A DNA stretch of 64,000 nt from Epiperipatus broadwayi (taxonomy: Eukaryota; Onychophora; Udeonychophora; Euonychophora; Peripatidae). This document shows, in pieces, positions 48,091-59,670 of this stretch. The stretch covers positions 1 to 64,000 of the forward strand of contig JAQFVV010006829.1 in the NCBI GenBank assembly GCA_028023455.1. The letters run 5' to 3'. Position 1 is the first letter of the stretch. The number at the start of each line of letters is the position of its first letter. Under the pieces are notes generated by a model. The model searched no databases, had not been told where the DNA came from, and saw only the letters and a list, made by a program, of their open reading frames with translations. Position numbers and translations under genes: made by a program.

Positions 48091-50722
48091 GGATGGTTCC
48101 ACCGAATGAAGTTTACTTACACATATATATGTTTTGCTGGTTTCAAACTTCTTCATAATACATTTATAATCTTATAAATGTTACGCGAATGAACCGGCAC
48201 GTTCGAGCAAAATGGGAGATATTATTGATAGCTTTAACTATCAACAATGGCCCACCTCGGCTGCTAGATTCAAACCCCTACTATCCAAACACTTGATTTG
48301 TTTCGGAGTAAACTCCGGGCGCCAGCTATCTATTCAGAAGAATAAACAACGTATTTGGTCAGTAGGCTCATAATCCAGCGCTCAAAATGATCCCAAAAAC
48401 TAGCTCAGTCTAATTTTAATCAATAATAAAATATAGGAAAAAAGAATTGATAAAAAGAATTGACCAACAAATAAAGTTTAATTTTAAAGACAATTTTTAA
48501 CTAACATTTACTAATTTTAAACATTTTTATAAATCTAAATAACACACACATTTTAAGTTAACATACTATATTTTATGAGAAGGCATCAATAATCTTTGAC
48601 ATTTAAATTATCTAACATTCACAAACACGCACATCAATAGTTCATTTTATGCATGCTTATAAAGTTCAAATTACTTGTCTCTGTAGGATTTACGAATTAC
48701 AGCGGTGGCTACTACATATAAATGAGAATAATAAAATGTTTTACCTAGGATTTTTGGAACGTGGATATTGCTTGTTGTTAGCTGCTTCTGACGGAGTATA
48801 TCTAATAAAGGATATCTAACTGGTTAGATTTGACATTTCTTGAAGAGATTTGACGCTAATACGTTGGTTTTATTCTTGGAGACAGTTGAACATTGATGGA
48901 GGATTTCTGAGCTGTTATATAGACATTATTTCATGGGCAGGTTTTGCTGATCTTATTGGACTAAGGGCTGAAATAAGAGCATATGTTCCAAAAGCTCCTC
49001 AGCACTGCATTTCTGTTTCTGGATACATAATATAAACTGCACTGTTATCTGAACTGAAACAAGACTGACACTGAAAACTAGGCTGAAACTCAATGTCCGA
49101 TAAAAATCTAGCTATTTATGTATGCGAAATGTTTTTGTTTTAATATCCTCCGGCAATATGTCTTGTCAAAATTCCCCTAATAACTAATCGTTTGATGTGT
49201 TTTTGAAGATTGTTTAATTAGTAGTAGCCTTCATAAAAGTGTTGTTTTTATATCTTTAATTAGTAGCCCACCGCTGTGTTTTTAAATACATTTCATGTCA
49301 ATATTTATTTTCATGTGTTTTTCAATATAATTTTAACAGGCATTTATTATATATCTTTTTAACAAGCTTACATTTATTTTTATTTACCATCGCACATATA
49401 TAAGCATTTATTCTAATAAACTGGAATGAAAAGAGATTTATATTTTAGCTTTTAATCTATAATAATAACACTCTTTTAACTTTTATGAACTCTTAGTTTT
49501 ATCTTTTCTAACCAAAACTCCCTCCTTTTAATCAATTATTTTCTAACTTTTATTTCAAACTCTTTTACGAAAATAAACTGTAATAAACTCTTCAACATTT
49601 AAATACGTTTTTCTTTTACGAAAGATTATTTTAATAATTTTTTTTTAAGATAAATTAGTATGTGCCAATTTCAATATTGGTACAATATAACATAAAAATT
49701 TATTATATATATAATTAATTTTAATTTAGATGTATAATCAATAGCTTGAGAGGGAAGGGTGATGCTCAAACTTCATTCCAATAGATCAAAATGAAATTCT
49801 TTTAATACTTTCCTTAGCAGAGAACTAATTCAAATATTTTTAGCTTATAAATACACCACTGAACTAGATCATATAGCTATTTGTGTGTACATTTGAATTT
49901 TTGGTCATATTTTTAATGGGAACACAAAATTTATATACTACTCGGAAGTTCATAAGAAGTTTGAACACCATCCATGGATCTTAAGTTCCAGAGTTTGCCA
50001 CTGGTCCAAATTATGTAGGGCATATCTGTTACTGAAAAAGATACACTGAATTCTTCCTAATGTTCATCAAGAGCCAATAAAAGTAATTTTAAATCATGGA
50101 ATCATTACTTACTCATTTAATAATAAATTACTAAACCCCCAGCATAAACAATATAAGAATAGCTCTTTACTCCAGCATCTTCTAGTGGATTTTTAAGTAA
50201 GCAATGATTATTCAAGATTATGATAGATGGCACTGAAGTAGAAATTATTGTTGTTATATTCAACAATAAATTGCCAAATACTGAGTTTATCAGTATAAGA
50301 CAACAGTTACTCTCCATTCAATGCCATTACTCCAAATTACACTAGATGGCACTGAAGTAGAGAGCAACTCTATATTCTATTCATTCATTTATTCTTTAGT
50401 AATTACTTGTAAATGACTAAGACTATTTTAACTTGTATTTTACTTCAAGAAAAAAATATCCATGCAAGCATCTGCAATTTTGGTTATTGGATAGTACAGC
50501 TGTACAGGGTAATATGTGGCTATTAGGAAACAATGTCTGCAAAAAATGGATTTGGAGATCTGCTTGGAACTGCCATCTAATGTCTACTGATTCTTCATGT
50601 TTATGTGAATGGTGCATAAATGAATGATGCGAGATGAATTACACATCAAACTAGATGAGTCATTTATTATCCTATTCACACCACACAAATACAAGTTTTG
50701 TAATATTAATATTGCCAAGAAT
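48091..50722. other. Intron, A+T-rich, one less biased block
   Basis: 48180-48400 and 48660-49090 are less A+T-rich but give no recognisable protein. A 20-bp block (agatggcactgaagtagaaa / ..gagag) is repeated at about 50223 and 50345. No exon of the FREM2-like gene found. Confidence 0.4.
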
Positions 50723-51005
50723 AGTGATGTGATGTACTGCGACTTCTCCTTAAACAGAGTCAGGAATCTTTCAGCAACTATGCTCAAAGAAACCCGTTAG
50801 CCACTTTACCTTCCCCACCCTAAGATTTCCCATAATTTGCTCCATCCCATTTCCACAACATAATCTTTGTCAACTCTATGGCCTTTATATCTAAATATCC
50901 CTTATCTTTTCCCAAACTCAGCATAAAATCCAATAACCCACTTTCAGTATAATCACTTCATTCATATTTATTCTAGTGATGTGATGTATTGTGATGTATT
51001 CTGAT
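50723..51005 (-). mobile_element. LINE family Z, 3' end (copy 4) plus tail of a fifth
   Basis: 50723-50972 is the untranslated end and last codons of family Z on the minus strand (ttatgttgtggaaatgggat and upstream). It starts at the tgatgtgatgtactgcgac tail complement. At 50973-51005 a second tail (gtgatgtgatgtattgtgat) begins immediately, so two copies abut in the same orientation. Confidence 0.65.
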
Positions 51006-51279
51006 TTTCGACCAGTGGCTCCCTTGTGTATATATCAAACAAAAAACTTTTCGTCCGGTACAATATATACTCCACATAAAAAAAAATTGTAAACAAAAAA
51101 TTGTGGTTTTGCTTTTTGTAAGAAATATTTTTTTTTTTTTTTTAAGTAATACTTATACACATCTCTTAAACTATTTATTTATTTATTTACAAATTCTTAG
51201 TGTTCATAGTTCATTTCAACTTAATCAAGTGATATCTACTGGAAGATTAAATAATTAATAAATCCCAAATAGTATAAAA

Positions 51280-52382
51280 CAGGGATGGGAATTTTTTTTC
51301 TGGCAAGGGTTATTTGAATATTCAGAATATTTATCACAGGCCATATACAATTATAAACATAAAAATTAGCTTGCTACATTTGATCAAAAATTTAATTAAT
51401 TTACTCCTAATCATTAGGGATGGGCAACCTTTTCAACTGGCAGGCCAATTTCAATTTTCCCTTTTTAAACAAGAGCCATAATTTTTTGTGAATTAAAAAT
51501 AAGTAACACTATTATTATTAATGACTGTTCCACATTCAATGACAATTTTTCCGATTCACTTGTTCCTATGTTCATGACATATTTATGTTGTCAAATTTCT
51601 TTTCATGTTCTGGAAAGATTAATTCTCTAGCAGTTAGGATGCAAACTTCCTTTCACGAAATATTTTTGGATTAGCTGTTTTTTTTTTAAAGAACTTGTTT
51701 TCACAATGTCAACTATTTGATGAAGCTTCTTTTCAAGTATTTTATTTTGATATTTCTTTTCCCTCCAACAATTCTGTTGTAATCAGAATGTTTTGATAAC
51801 TAGTACCTCTTAATCGTGTGTTCTTTATTAACTGAAATACTTTCTAGACATATCAGCCATATTGATTTACTATTTCTTTCTATAAAATAAATATGCGTTA
51901 GTCCATTTCTTTTCTTACCTTACTCGATGTAGTCATCATCATAATAAAAAATTAAATGCAAAGGAATAATAATAAAATGAAGTAAAAATTGAGTTTCTTT
52001 TTCTTCTAGTTATATGTCTGTCTGTGTCACTATAAAAGTCTGTCTGTGAAAATCACTATAAAGAGAAACAAAATGCTCTCAGTATTGTAGATTAAATCCA
52101 TAGTCAGATAGAGCACCCAATTGGTTGGAAGATTGCAACTCTAATAGAATGAAGTAGAATTATTATAAAAGTTGGGAGAGAGGGGGGGGAGAGAGAGAGG
52201 GAGGGAGAGAGAGATGTAGTTGAAAATATAAATATTTTATTTTACTGACCTTTTAAGTCAATATTTGTATTGCATGCATATTTAAATAGAAGTTTTATGA
52301 AAGACCACTTTTTATATGTTTTTGAAAATGTCTGGGATCCAGATTGTGAGCTTTCTACCAAGATGGAGGTTCCCCATCCCTG
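51280..52382. mobile_element. hAT-like non-autonomous DNA element (about 1.1 kb)
   Basis: The left end cagggatgggaatttttt and right end gaggttccccatccctg are inverted repeats of the CAGGGATGGG type common at hAT termini. An 8-bp target duplication is not clear (gtataaaa versus ttatagaa). A second terminus-like string (tagggatgggcaacctttt) lies at about 51416, suggesting a nested or duplicated end. A purine microsatellite (GA/GGGA) is at about 52176-52213. No intact transposase. Confidence 0.6.
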
Positions 52383-52435
52383 TTATAGAATATTAGTAAT
52401 AATTATAAATTTATTAAACGCTCACTATTATTTCA

Positions 52436-52601
52436 GTAATAGTTTTAATAAGGCTGTAAACCTTAGCAATGAGCGTCTGAAAAAATCGTCACTAGGGACC
52501 TCTGTAGGTCTTTAAAACACATTAAAGACCTACAGAGGTCCCTAGTGACGATTTTTTCAGACGCTCATTGCTAAGGTTTACAGCCTTATTAAAACTATTA
52601 C
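52436..52601. repeat. Perfect 80-bp inverted repeat with a 6-nt loop
   Basis: Arms 52436-52515 and 52522-52601 are exact reverse complements as read base by base; the spacer is aacaca (52516-52521). The 13-bp string agaatattagtaa occurs on both sides (52387-52399 and 52602-52614). No coding content. Confidence 0.95.
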
Positions 52602-52690
52602 AGAATATTAGTAAGTCATTTGATATTATTGTTAATATTATAATATTATTACTATTTACACCTTTTTCTAGTCATCAAATGATAATTAAT

Positions 52691-53480
52691 ATTTATATAT
52701 TGAGCTATTTCCATCATCTAATATGAGTTATTGAATGTCGTTAGAAAAATTTAACTTTATTTAAATATTGCTAATACATTCAACTGTTAGTAATAGCACA
52801 CAGGTTAGTATATGCACAATGTTTCAAGATGTATTATTATACCCTCTTCTTCAGGTGTTACTGGACTGACCAATGACAGGTACTAGCGATGCAATAGAAC
52901 CTGGACCCTTAGATTCTGAGTATTGAAATTTTAAAGGTAACACTCAAATCAACAGAACCATCTTGCCAAAGACAACAGTTAGTAGAAATTTCATATACTT
53001 ATCTATGAGGAACATGGGAATCAAAACTGAACCCTTAGATTCTTGAGTATTGAATTTTAAGGTAATGCACTAATCAAGTGAGCCATCCTGCCAAAGGTAA
53101 CAATCAGTAGAAATTTCATATACTTATCTATATAAGATTGAATTTTAAGATAACTCTCTAACCAGCTAAGCCATCCTACTAAAGGTAACAATCAGTAGAA
53201 ATTTCATATACTTTAAGGTAACAATCTAACCAAATTTCTACTGACTGTTGCCTTTGGCAGGATGGCTCAGTTGGTTAGAGTGTTACCTACTGTTACTGGT
53301 CAGTTCAGCAACACCTGAAGAAGTAGGGAGAATAATACCTCTCAAAACATTGTGCATACTAACTTGTTTGATTTGCTATCACTAACAGTTGAATGTATTT
53401 GGAATATTTAAATAAAGTTAAATTTTTCTAAAGACATTCAATAATCATATTAGATGATGGAAATAGTCCAATATATAAAT
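52691..53480. mobile_element. Fold-back element with about 200-bp arms and tRNA-like core
   Basis: Left arm: atttatatattgagctattt, ccatcatctaatatgag, acattcaactgttagtaata, gtatatgcacaatgtttcaa, cttcttcaggtgttactgg. The right arm is complementary: cagcaacacctgaagaagta, aacattgtgcatactaactt, taacagttgaatgtatttgg, atattagatgatggaaatag, ending atatataaat. The centre (about 52880-53290) holds three to four copies of a block with ccatcctgccaaaggtaaca and gtagaaatttcatatactt. On the opposite strand (and, for the last copy, on the plus strand) it reads ggatggctcagttggttaga, a tRNA-like A-box region. catcaaatgataat at 52673-52686 and 53518-53531 may be a flanking duplication. Confidence 0.8.
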
Positions 53481-54080
53481 ACTACTAAAACACCATCATC
53501 ACAAACCATCAGGAAAACATCAAATGATAATGTTTTCTATTATTTTATCTTATTGGGGGGGGGGGTCCTGCTAAATAAACTTTAATTATTCCAAGAAAAG
53601 AGAAAATCTTTTATCAGACCATGAGGGCAGAGCGATCAGCAATTTTTAGCTTAGATGGTTTATTGGCTTGAAAATATGAATCGGTTATCTTTTTAGCCAA
53701 TTGGATGGAAACATAGACTTGGATGCTAAGATGTTATACAGATTCTAATGTATTGCTGAATTTAGCAATCAATCATGTCTAAATCTATTATCCCACCAAA
53801 TTTACTGCATGAAAATAAAACATAGACTCATTATCAATGAAACATGTGGATACAGGAAAATTTTTGTTGAATTATTCTCAATAATATTCTCTAAACATGA
53901 TGGAAAGATTGAAAAACCAATCGATATGTTTCAGCTTTCTGAAAATGAACGTAATGAATATACTGTTGCAAAGACGGATTTTCAGTGGATTGGGAATATG
54001 AAACAAATAAATACTAATATATCCAGGGTCATACAGTCAGTTGGCAGCTGGGTAATTATATTTTAATAAATAAGACAACA
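53481..54080. other. Intron with one unexplained open frame
   Basis: An 85-codon plus-strand frame at 53809-54066 (HRLIINETCGYRKIFVEL, KPIDMFQLSENERNEYTVAK) is of balanced composition, unlike most chance frames here. I do not recognise it. No upstream splice or promoter evidence. It may be a transposon-derived fragment. Confidence 0.25.
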
Positions 54081-54744
54081 ACAAAAGTTTAAACTTCGAA
54101 CGTTTATTTATTCTGAATAATAATAATGGAAGTAGTACGGTATTAGTAATTCAACTTCTTAATTGCTAGTTGAGTATAAGATCAATCAGATCTTTATAAA
54201 ATTCATATCTTCTTAGAGATTTAATATCTATCAAGTCTCTTTAACTCAGTACTTTCATAATTCTATAAGCACCTTACTACTCACACATGTTATGAGATAG
54301 TGCAATTAGGTATTTCTTGTCTAGAGCTCTTCTTTATTAATATCCAGAACAACTTCTCTTTTATTAGTTTATCGTTCCACTAGTTTACTTTTGTTCTCTT
54401 TTTTCCTTTGCTTAATTCTTGTACAAACTTTTTTTATCAGCTTGGCTAATTTGCATAAAGTGAACTTTTCTTAATATTGCTATTTTCGGCAAGTTTTCTT
54501 TTTCTACATAATTATTTAGTTAATTTATTTTGTTCCAGAAGTATTCTATCATATACATTAAAGCTTGCATACACACCTTTATTTATTTATTAATAAATAA
54601 TACGTATGTGCGTGCACAGCACTGTCTACAAGGCATTTTATGATAAGCTTTGAACATGGTTTATGTAGAAAAGACAGATAGACATTGTTATCATTTTAAA
54701 GGTTATCTCAAAGATATTCCCAAAAAAAATTAGGAAACCAATAC
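54081..54744. other. Intron, A+T-rich
   Basis: Nothing firm. Loosely similar to 46050-46560. Confidence 0.3.
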
Positions 54745-55180
54745 AACATCACATGACCCTTGCATATATAATGCAGTTCAGTAGAAAATTTTGTTTTTCT
54801 TATCCCAGTTGCGCTATCAAGTGTAAGCATGAGTAAATAAGTAAATGATCAGATGGTAGCACTTAATAAATCTTTATCCAATACTGCATCTATCCAATAT
54901 CCCTAGACTAATTTGTTTTCATCATTGAGGACTTTTGGATATGGGAACAGTGCCTCTAATAGTAAAAGAAAGAAGTAAAATATAATTGCTAGAGGAAAAG
55001 CTCATTAGATCCAAAATAATCCAGATAGATTATTTCTAGATTCAAAGTTCCTCACTGACAAAAACCATAAAACTACTTTAGGATTATAAATAGAACAGCA
55101 GCATTAGAAATTTATTAAATATTAGTATCTATTAATTCTTCAAGGTTACACTAGGTGACATAATTGCAGTGAGAGAAATA
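54745..55180. repeat. Palindromic repeat family B, degraded copy
   Basis: Left: acatcacatgacccttgc, tccaatatccctagactaat, catcattgagg. Right: ttcctcactgacaaaaacca, tattaattcttcaaggttac, actaggtgacataattgc. Closest to the copy at 25.6-25.9 kb. Confidence 0.55.
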
Positions 55181-56160
55181 AAATGCTATAGTTAAGAAAA
55201 ATTTTGAAGTTTTTCAAAAATGAAGATTTATTGCAAAAGATTATAACTATTGTTTTAAAAAAATCATTTAATTTAAAATTAAAGTAATAAAAAGCCAGTT
55301 AGGTAAACCAAAAAGTAATAAAGCAATGTTAATTAATTTATTTACACCAGTCGGCAATATAATACATGTCTATAGAATTCACAATTATAAAGAATAGTTA
55401 AAGAGAATAAATAAATTGATTGAGAAAAAAAAAAGAATGTTTAAAAAACAATTAAACCATGAAAGAATTAATAATGATACTCGAGAGAGAGCTTATTACC
55501 ATTTGATGCAGAGACAAAAGTTTTGGGTAGTAAGGGGAAAATGGGATACGTATATAGAGATGACAAAGTATTAATTATTTATTTGTGGAATATAGAACAA
55601 TGAAAGATAATCATTAACTGAGATTGTATGAAGAATGGGGAAAATATGAAAGTGGAGGGATCAAAAAAGATTTCTTTGTTTATAAATCTTTATGAGAATG
55701 GTGAATATGAGAACAAAATATTGAAATTATTAAAAGAGCTTTTTATTAAAACGAGATAGAAGGATAAAAAAAGAATGTAATACAACTAGCAGGACCAGTG
55801 TGTGAGTAAATGTGTTTATAATGGTATAAAAAGCTTTCAGAAAATGAATATTTAACTTGGTTAATGGTATTTCTGAGAATATGGTCTATGACCAGAAATC
55901 TCTGACATGTGTCTGGAAAATCCCTATTACATCGCAAGATTAGTTTTTGACTATTTCACTGATATTTAAGATAAATTATTGGATAAAGAAATGGACCCAT
56001 GCAGTAATGTTTCTATTATCATAATACTCAAACATTTAAGGTTTGAATCCATCCATTTTATTTGTCCACTTATATAATTCTGAAACTGTATAGGTTATAA
56101 GTTAATTAAAGGTGCTATATTCTTTGTCAGGATGATTTTTTTTTACACATCATCTAAATT
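55181..56160. other. Intron, possible decayed coding remnant
   Basis: 55430-55760 reads in part RINNDTRERAYYHLMQRQKF on the plus strand before stops. It may be a LINE remnant but lacks a diagnostic motif. Confidence 0.25.
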
Positions 56161-56609
56161 AAGCATTTATTTTATATAGCGCATGTTTATAAATTGTAAT
56201 ACATTAAAGATCAGCCTTTCAAGCTATTGTGCATGCACTTTTTATGAGTGTTAATAATAAATGAATACTTTGACTTCCAACACAAGATATAGTATTTAGG
56301 AAAGAATAAAATGAATCCACTTATTCTATCCAACCCAAATGCTTATATATGGGCAAATCTTAAGTACTGGAAATGAAAGCGTGAGGATAGACCACTCACT
56401 TTAAATTACTGTTTACGATGTCTGAATGAATGACATCGATGAAATTATCTAGAATTTACTAAACGTCATTCTCAAATGAAACTTAAACATATGTAAATAA
56501 GCATTTATTTTATATAGCGCATGTTTATAAATTGTAATACATTAAAGATAGCCTGTCAAGCTATTGTGCATGCGCTTTTTACAAGTGTTAATAATAAATA
56601 AATACTTTG
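56161..56609. repeat. Pair of about 115-bp direct repeats (possible miniature LTR-type element)
   Basis: 56161-56276 and 56498-56609 both read aagcatttattttatatagc gcatgtttataaattg, continue with caagctattgtgcatgc and end gtgttaataataaat(g/a)aatactttg. They differ at only a few positions. The 220-bp interior is non-coding. Each repeat has a TATATA-like string early and aataaa near its end. Confidence 0.7.
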
Positions 56610-56756
56610 TAATAAAATCTATTTTCACTAGATGGAGCTGCAATATAATGCAAAAATAGTGTAGTGAGAGGTAAGAATGATATGGCAATTAATATGTCAT
56701 GAAAAAATATTTCCATTTGACAATAAAAGTAACTAAAATATTAAGTCACTTCCTAC

Positions 56757-56887
56757 CTGAACATCAGCGATCATGTTCACATCTGGTCGAAGGTGTATGG
56801 TGAATGCTTCTCTGTTCTCCCGGTCATCGTCATGAAGAATCTCAACTTCCACCACAATCCTACTGACATTTGGCTTAAAAATAAGTT
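56757..56887 (-). CDS. FREM2: FREM2-like exon, second half of a Calx-beta domain (5'-most exon in window)
   Basis: A 131-nt exon (2 nt plus 43 codons), with acceptor gttacag and donor gtagga. It encodes LIFKPNVSRIVVEVEILHD, DDRENREAFTIHLRPD and ends ADVQ. The pattern F-x-P-x-x-x-x-x-x-VEIL-x-DD-x-x-E-x-x-E-x-F-x-(L/I)-x-L is the C-terminal half of a Calx-beta domain, a Ca-binding module repeated in FRAS1/FREM proteins. NVS is a potential N-glycosylation site. The first half of the domain must be in an exon further right; none was recognised between 56888 and 64000. A longer open frame through the acceptor into the intron (up to about 57011) is not coding. Confidence 0.88.
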
Positions 56888-57561
56888 CTGTAACAGATAA
56901 ATAAATTATAAATATGGGGAGTAAAACATATACATTAAATATATAATTTAAAAAATCCTCAACTTTCACAGTTTTATCCTCTTCACAAATATTTTCCAAA
57001 ATGACATCCATCTTCTTATTTTCCTCGTAACATTTCTTCTTCTAGTGCTGGAATAACATATTTAGTCTACATTCAATGTTGCAGAAAAAGATTTGTGATT
57101 TCCAATTATTGATACTGTTTTTTCATTCTGGACCTTTGAAATACTATTTGTCAAAATTTTTTATTACATAATGATCATGGGTCATTAGCAACCATACATG
57201 GCTTTCTGCCTGCAAATAGATTAAATCAGCAATATGGTATTGCAAATAAGCTACATTACTTGATCATTTTTCTCTTAAAGTTACCTTCATTTGCAAACAT
57301 TTTGATATAACTTGTTCAATAGTAAAAGTATTATTATCATAAAAACATAACCTGTCAAGTGGTCTTGAACATTTTCATTGTGGTAATCAAGCCTTATATT
57401 TTATTTTTTTGCAAATAAAGATGGAGATTAGTAAAACATTATAATTAATATGGATAATCAAGTAAGCTTATGAAATCAAAAAGACTTGCACGTGTAGCTG
57501 TGTAAGTCTAATGTTCAAAGGACAAGAGTTCAAATGGACTGAATGTAAACAATATATTTCA
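56888..57561. other. Intron upstream of the first exon
   Basis: No Calx-beta first-half exon recognised. A weak tRNA-like stretch (gtagctgtgtaag, then gagttcaaatgg) lies at about 57496-57540. Confidence 0.4.
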
Positions 57562-58013
57562 GTAAAAATGTGATTGGTTCTCTCGAAGCTGCTTGCAGTG
57601 TCATCTATAAATCAATGCAGATATTATGTAGTGACATAATTTAGCTATTCACCACAAAAATTTTAGGACACTAGCAACAATGAGTTATAACATTAAATGT
57701 GACAGTGTAATTTGTACCTTTGTAGACCATCTTTGATGTTTTCTCTGCCACCATGAAAACTTGTAAGGTGCTTTGTGATTCATGAATTCACTGTCATATA
57801 CAATTTGAATCATTTCAAATGTTTCAGTAGAAGTTTTTCCCAATTTAAAACAGAATTTAATATTAGTAGTATTCCATCATGGAGTAATGCGCTAAATACA
57901 CTGCCGCAGTGTGACCTAAACATACCAGCACCTTAAAATATTTGTGGTAACACATGTTGATTGAAAAATTGGAATGCTTGGAAAAGAAGTAACCCTTTCA
58001 CTGGAACACACGG
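57562..58013. repeat. Mariner-type MITE family C, copy 4
   Basis: Left: gattggttctctcgaagctg, gcagtgtcatctataaatca, attcaccacaaaaattttag. Interior: tgagttataacattaaatg, gtgctttgtgattcatgaat, catttcaaatgtttcagtag. Right: ccttaaaatatttgtggtaa, aaccctttcactggaacaca, ending cgg followed by TA (58014-58015). The terminus (reverse complement CCGTGTGTTCCAG) parallels CAGTGTGCCCCA of copy 5. Confidence 0.8.
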
Positions 58014-58621
58014 TATATAACAAACCCTTTACCCTATAGCATTAAACATTGAAAAGTTAGAATGTTAAAAAGATTACTATTGACCATAATAAAGTGCTAC
58101 CAACTGGGCATATTTCATTGCCAAATTAACTCAGATTATTACAAACATACATTTATTTAAACAACAAAAATAATAATAATAATTAGCAGATTAAATAAAA
58201 AGTGCACTCCCACAGGCACAATATCTTTAAAAGTGACATGATAAACTAGGATCAAAACCAAGGTCTGGATAATTATAAAGAAAAAATTTGAAAGTGAGAC
58301 TATATATTTAGAAAGTCACCATCACTTATCGAACTCTTACCTTATTGTGGACAATTGAATTTTGCTTAATTCTTTGATTGAACTATTTGTGCCATTACTA
58401 ATTGGTTTACCCTACTGTTATTTCATTGACCTACCACATTGAACTCTGAATCCGATCTACAGAGATCTATAGTTTGGGCAAATACATTACTGATGGCAAA
58501 GATTAAAATGAGTCCACATTACAAAACTCCATTTTCTTAAAAAAAAAAAGACACCTTTACAAGAATGAAGACTAGGTGAAAGCATTTTTCATTTTATATT
58601 TAAAACAATTTATTGAACTTT
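58014..58621. other. Intron, A+T-rich
   Basis: Nothing recognised. Confidence 0.4.
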
Positions 58622-59670
58622 ATAATTAGAGGGGATTTGAACACAGATTTTCAAGCTCCCTTCAGACAACTACTCCATTTTATATAACCAATATATGAAC
58701 ACATATATGTGGAAAAGATAAATGATCTCCAATATACCTATTTCGTGATGAATTAGCACCCGTTAGTTAGCCTGGATCATCATCTCTACATATATACCAA
58801 TCAGTACTCAGTTTATATTATGATAACAAATCTTCAAGTTTTAGTGAACAGACTTCAATCCTTCCCACCCTCCAACTCTTCAGCCTGATATTGCTCAAAG
58901 CTGTTGTTGATGCCGATATTATTGTCATACCCATGTTGTCTTTAAGTCATCCTGACCTATCACATATAGGATCTTAATATGTGTATTTAAATATACAGAA
59001 GAGGGATGGGCAAAATTCAGGCAGAATCTGTAATATCTGAATACAAGTTTAATGTATATAGTGAACTTTAAATGCAATTAGATGGGGGCTCCTTCAGCAT
59101 GAAATACATATACTGCAGATCATTTATTTTTTTTACATTATATATGGTTATGTGTATCGGTTATATAAGCTGAAGAGAGTTTAAAATTCTGTGTTCAAAT
59201 CCCCTCTAATTACATTTAAAGCTCAGTATATAAATTATACTTGTATTCAAATATTACAGATTCAGCCTGAATTCTGCCTATCCCTCTTCTACATATTTAA
59301 ATGGATATATTAAGGTCCTATACATAAGACGTCAGAGTGACTTAAAGTCATCATGGATATAATAATAATATTGGCATCAACAAATGATTTAAGAGTTCCA
59401 TCATCAGATTTTCAATGGTAAGGGTGGCTGAAAAGTTAGATGGTGGAGAAGGTTGAAGCTTGTTTATTAAAGTATGGAAAATTGCTATCTTAATATAAAC
59501 TGAGCACTGATTATAATATATGTGTGTGAGAGATGATCTGAACCAACTGATGAGTGCTGGTTCAGCATGAAATACGAATATTGGAGATCATTTATCTTTT
59601 TCACATGTATGTAGTCATGCGTATCTGGTTATATAAGACGGAATGGATACTTGAAGGGAGCTTTATTAAT
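58622..59670. repeat. Fold-back repeat family A, copy 3 (longest)
   Basis: The left arm (58622-58900) runs agaggggatttgaacacaga, tcaagctcccttcagac, tggaaaagataaatgatctc, tcagtttatattatgata. An inner arm pair follows around 58930-59330: caggcagaatctgtaatatc against ttacagattcagcctga, and a complete B-box-like gtgttcaaatcccctct at about 59195. The right arm (59330-59670) runs catcatcagattttcaatgg, aactgagcactgattataat, ctgatgagtgctggttcagc, gagatcatttatctttttca. The layout suggests one copy nested or tandemly duplicated within another. Confidence 0.75.

Noticed and set aside
56888-57011. Extension of the Calx-beta exon to a Met at 57011
   Set aside because: Sequence beyond the acceptor at 56888 reads hydrophobic intron-like residues and breaks the Calx-beta pattern.
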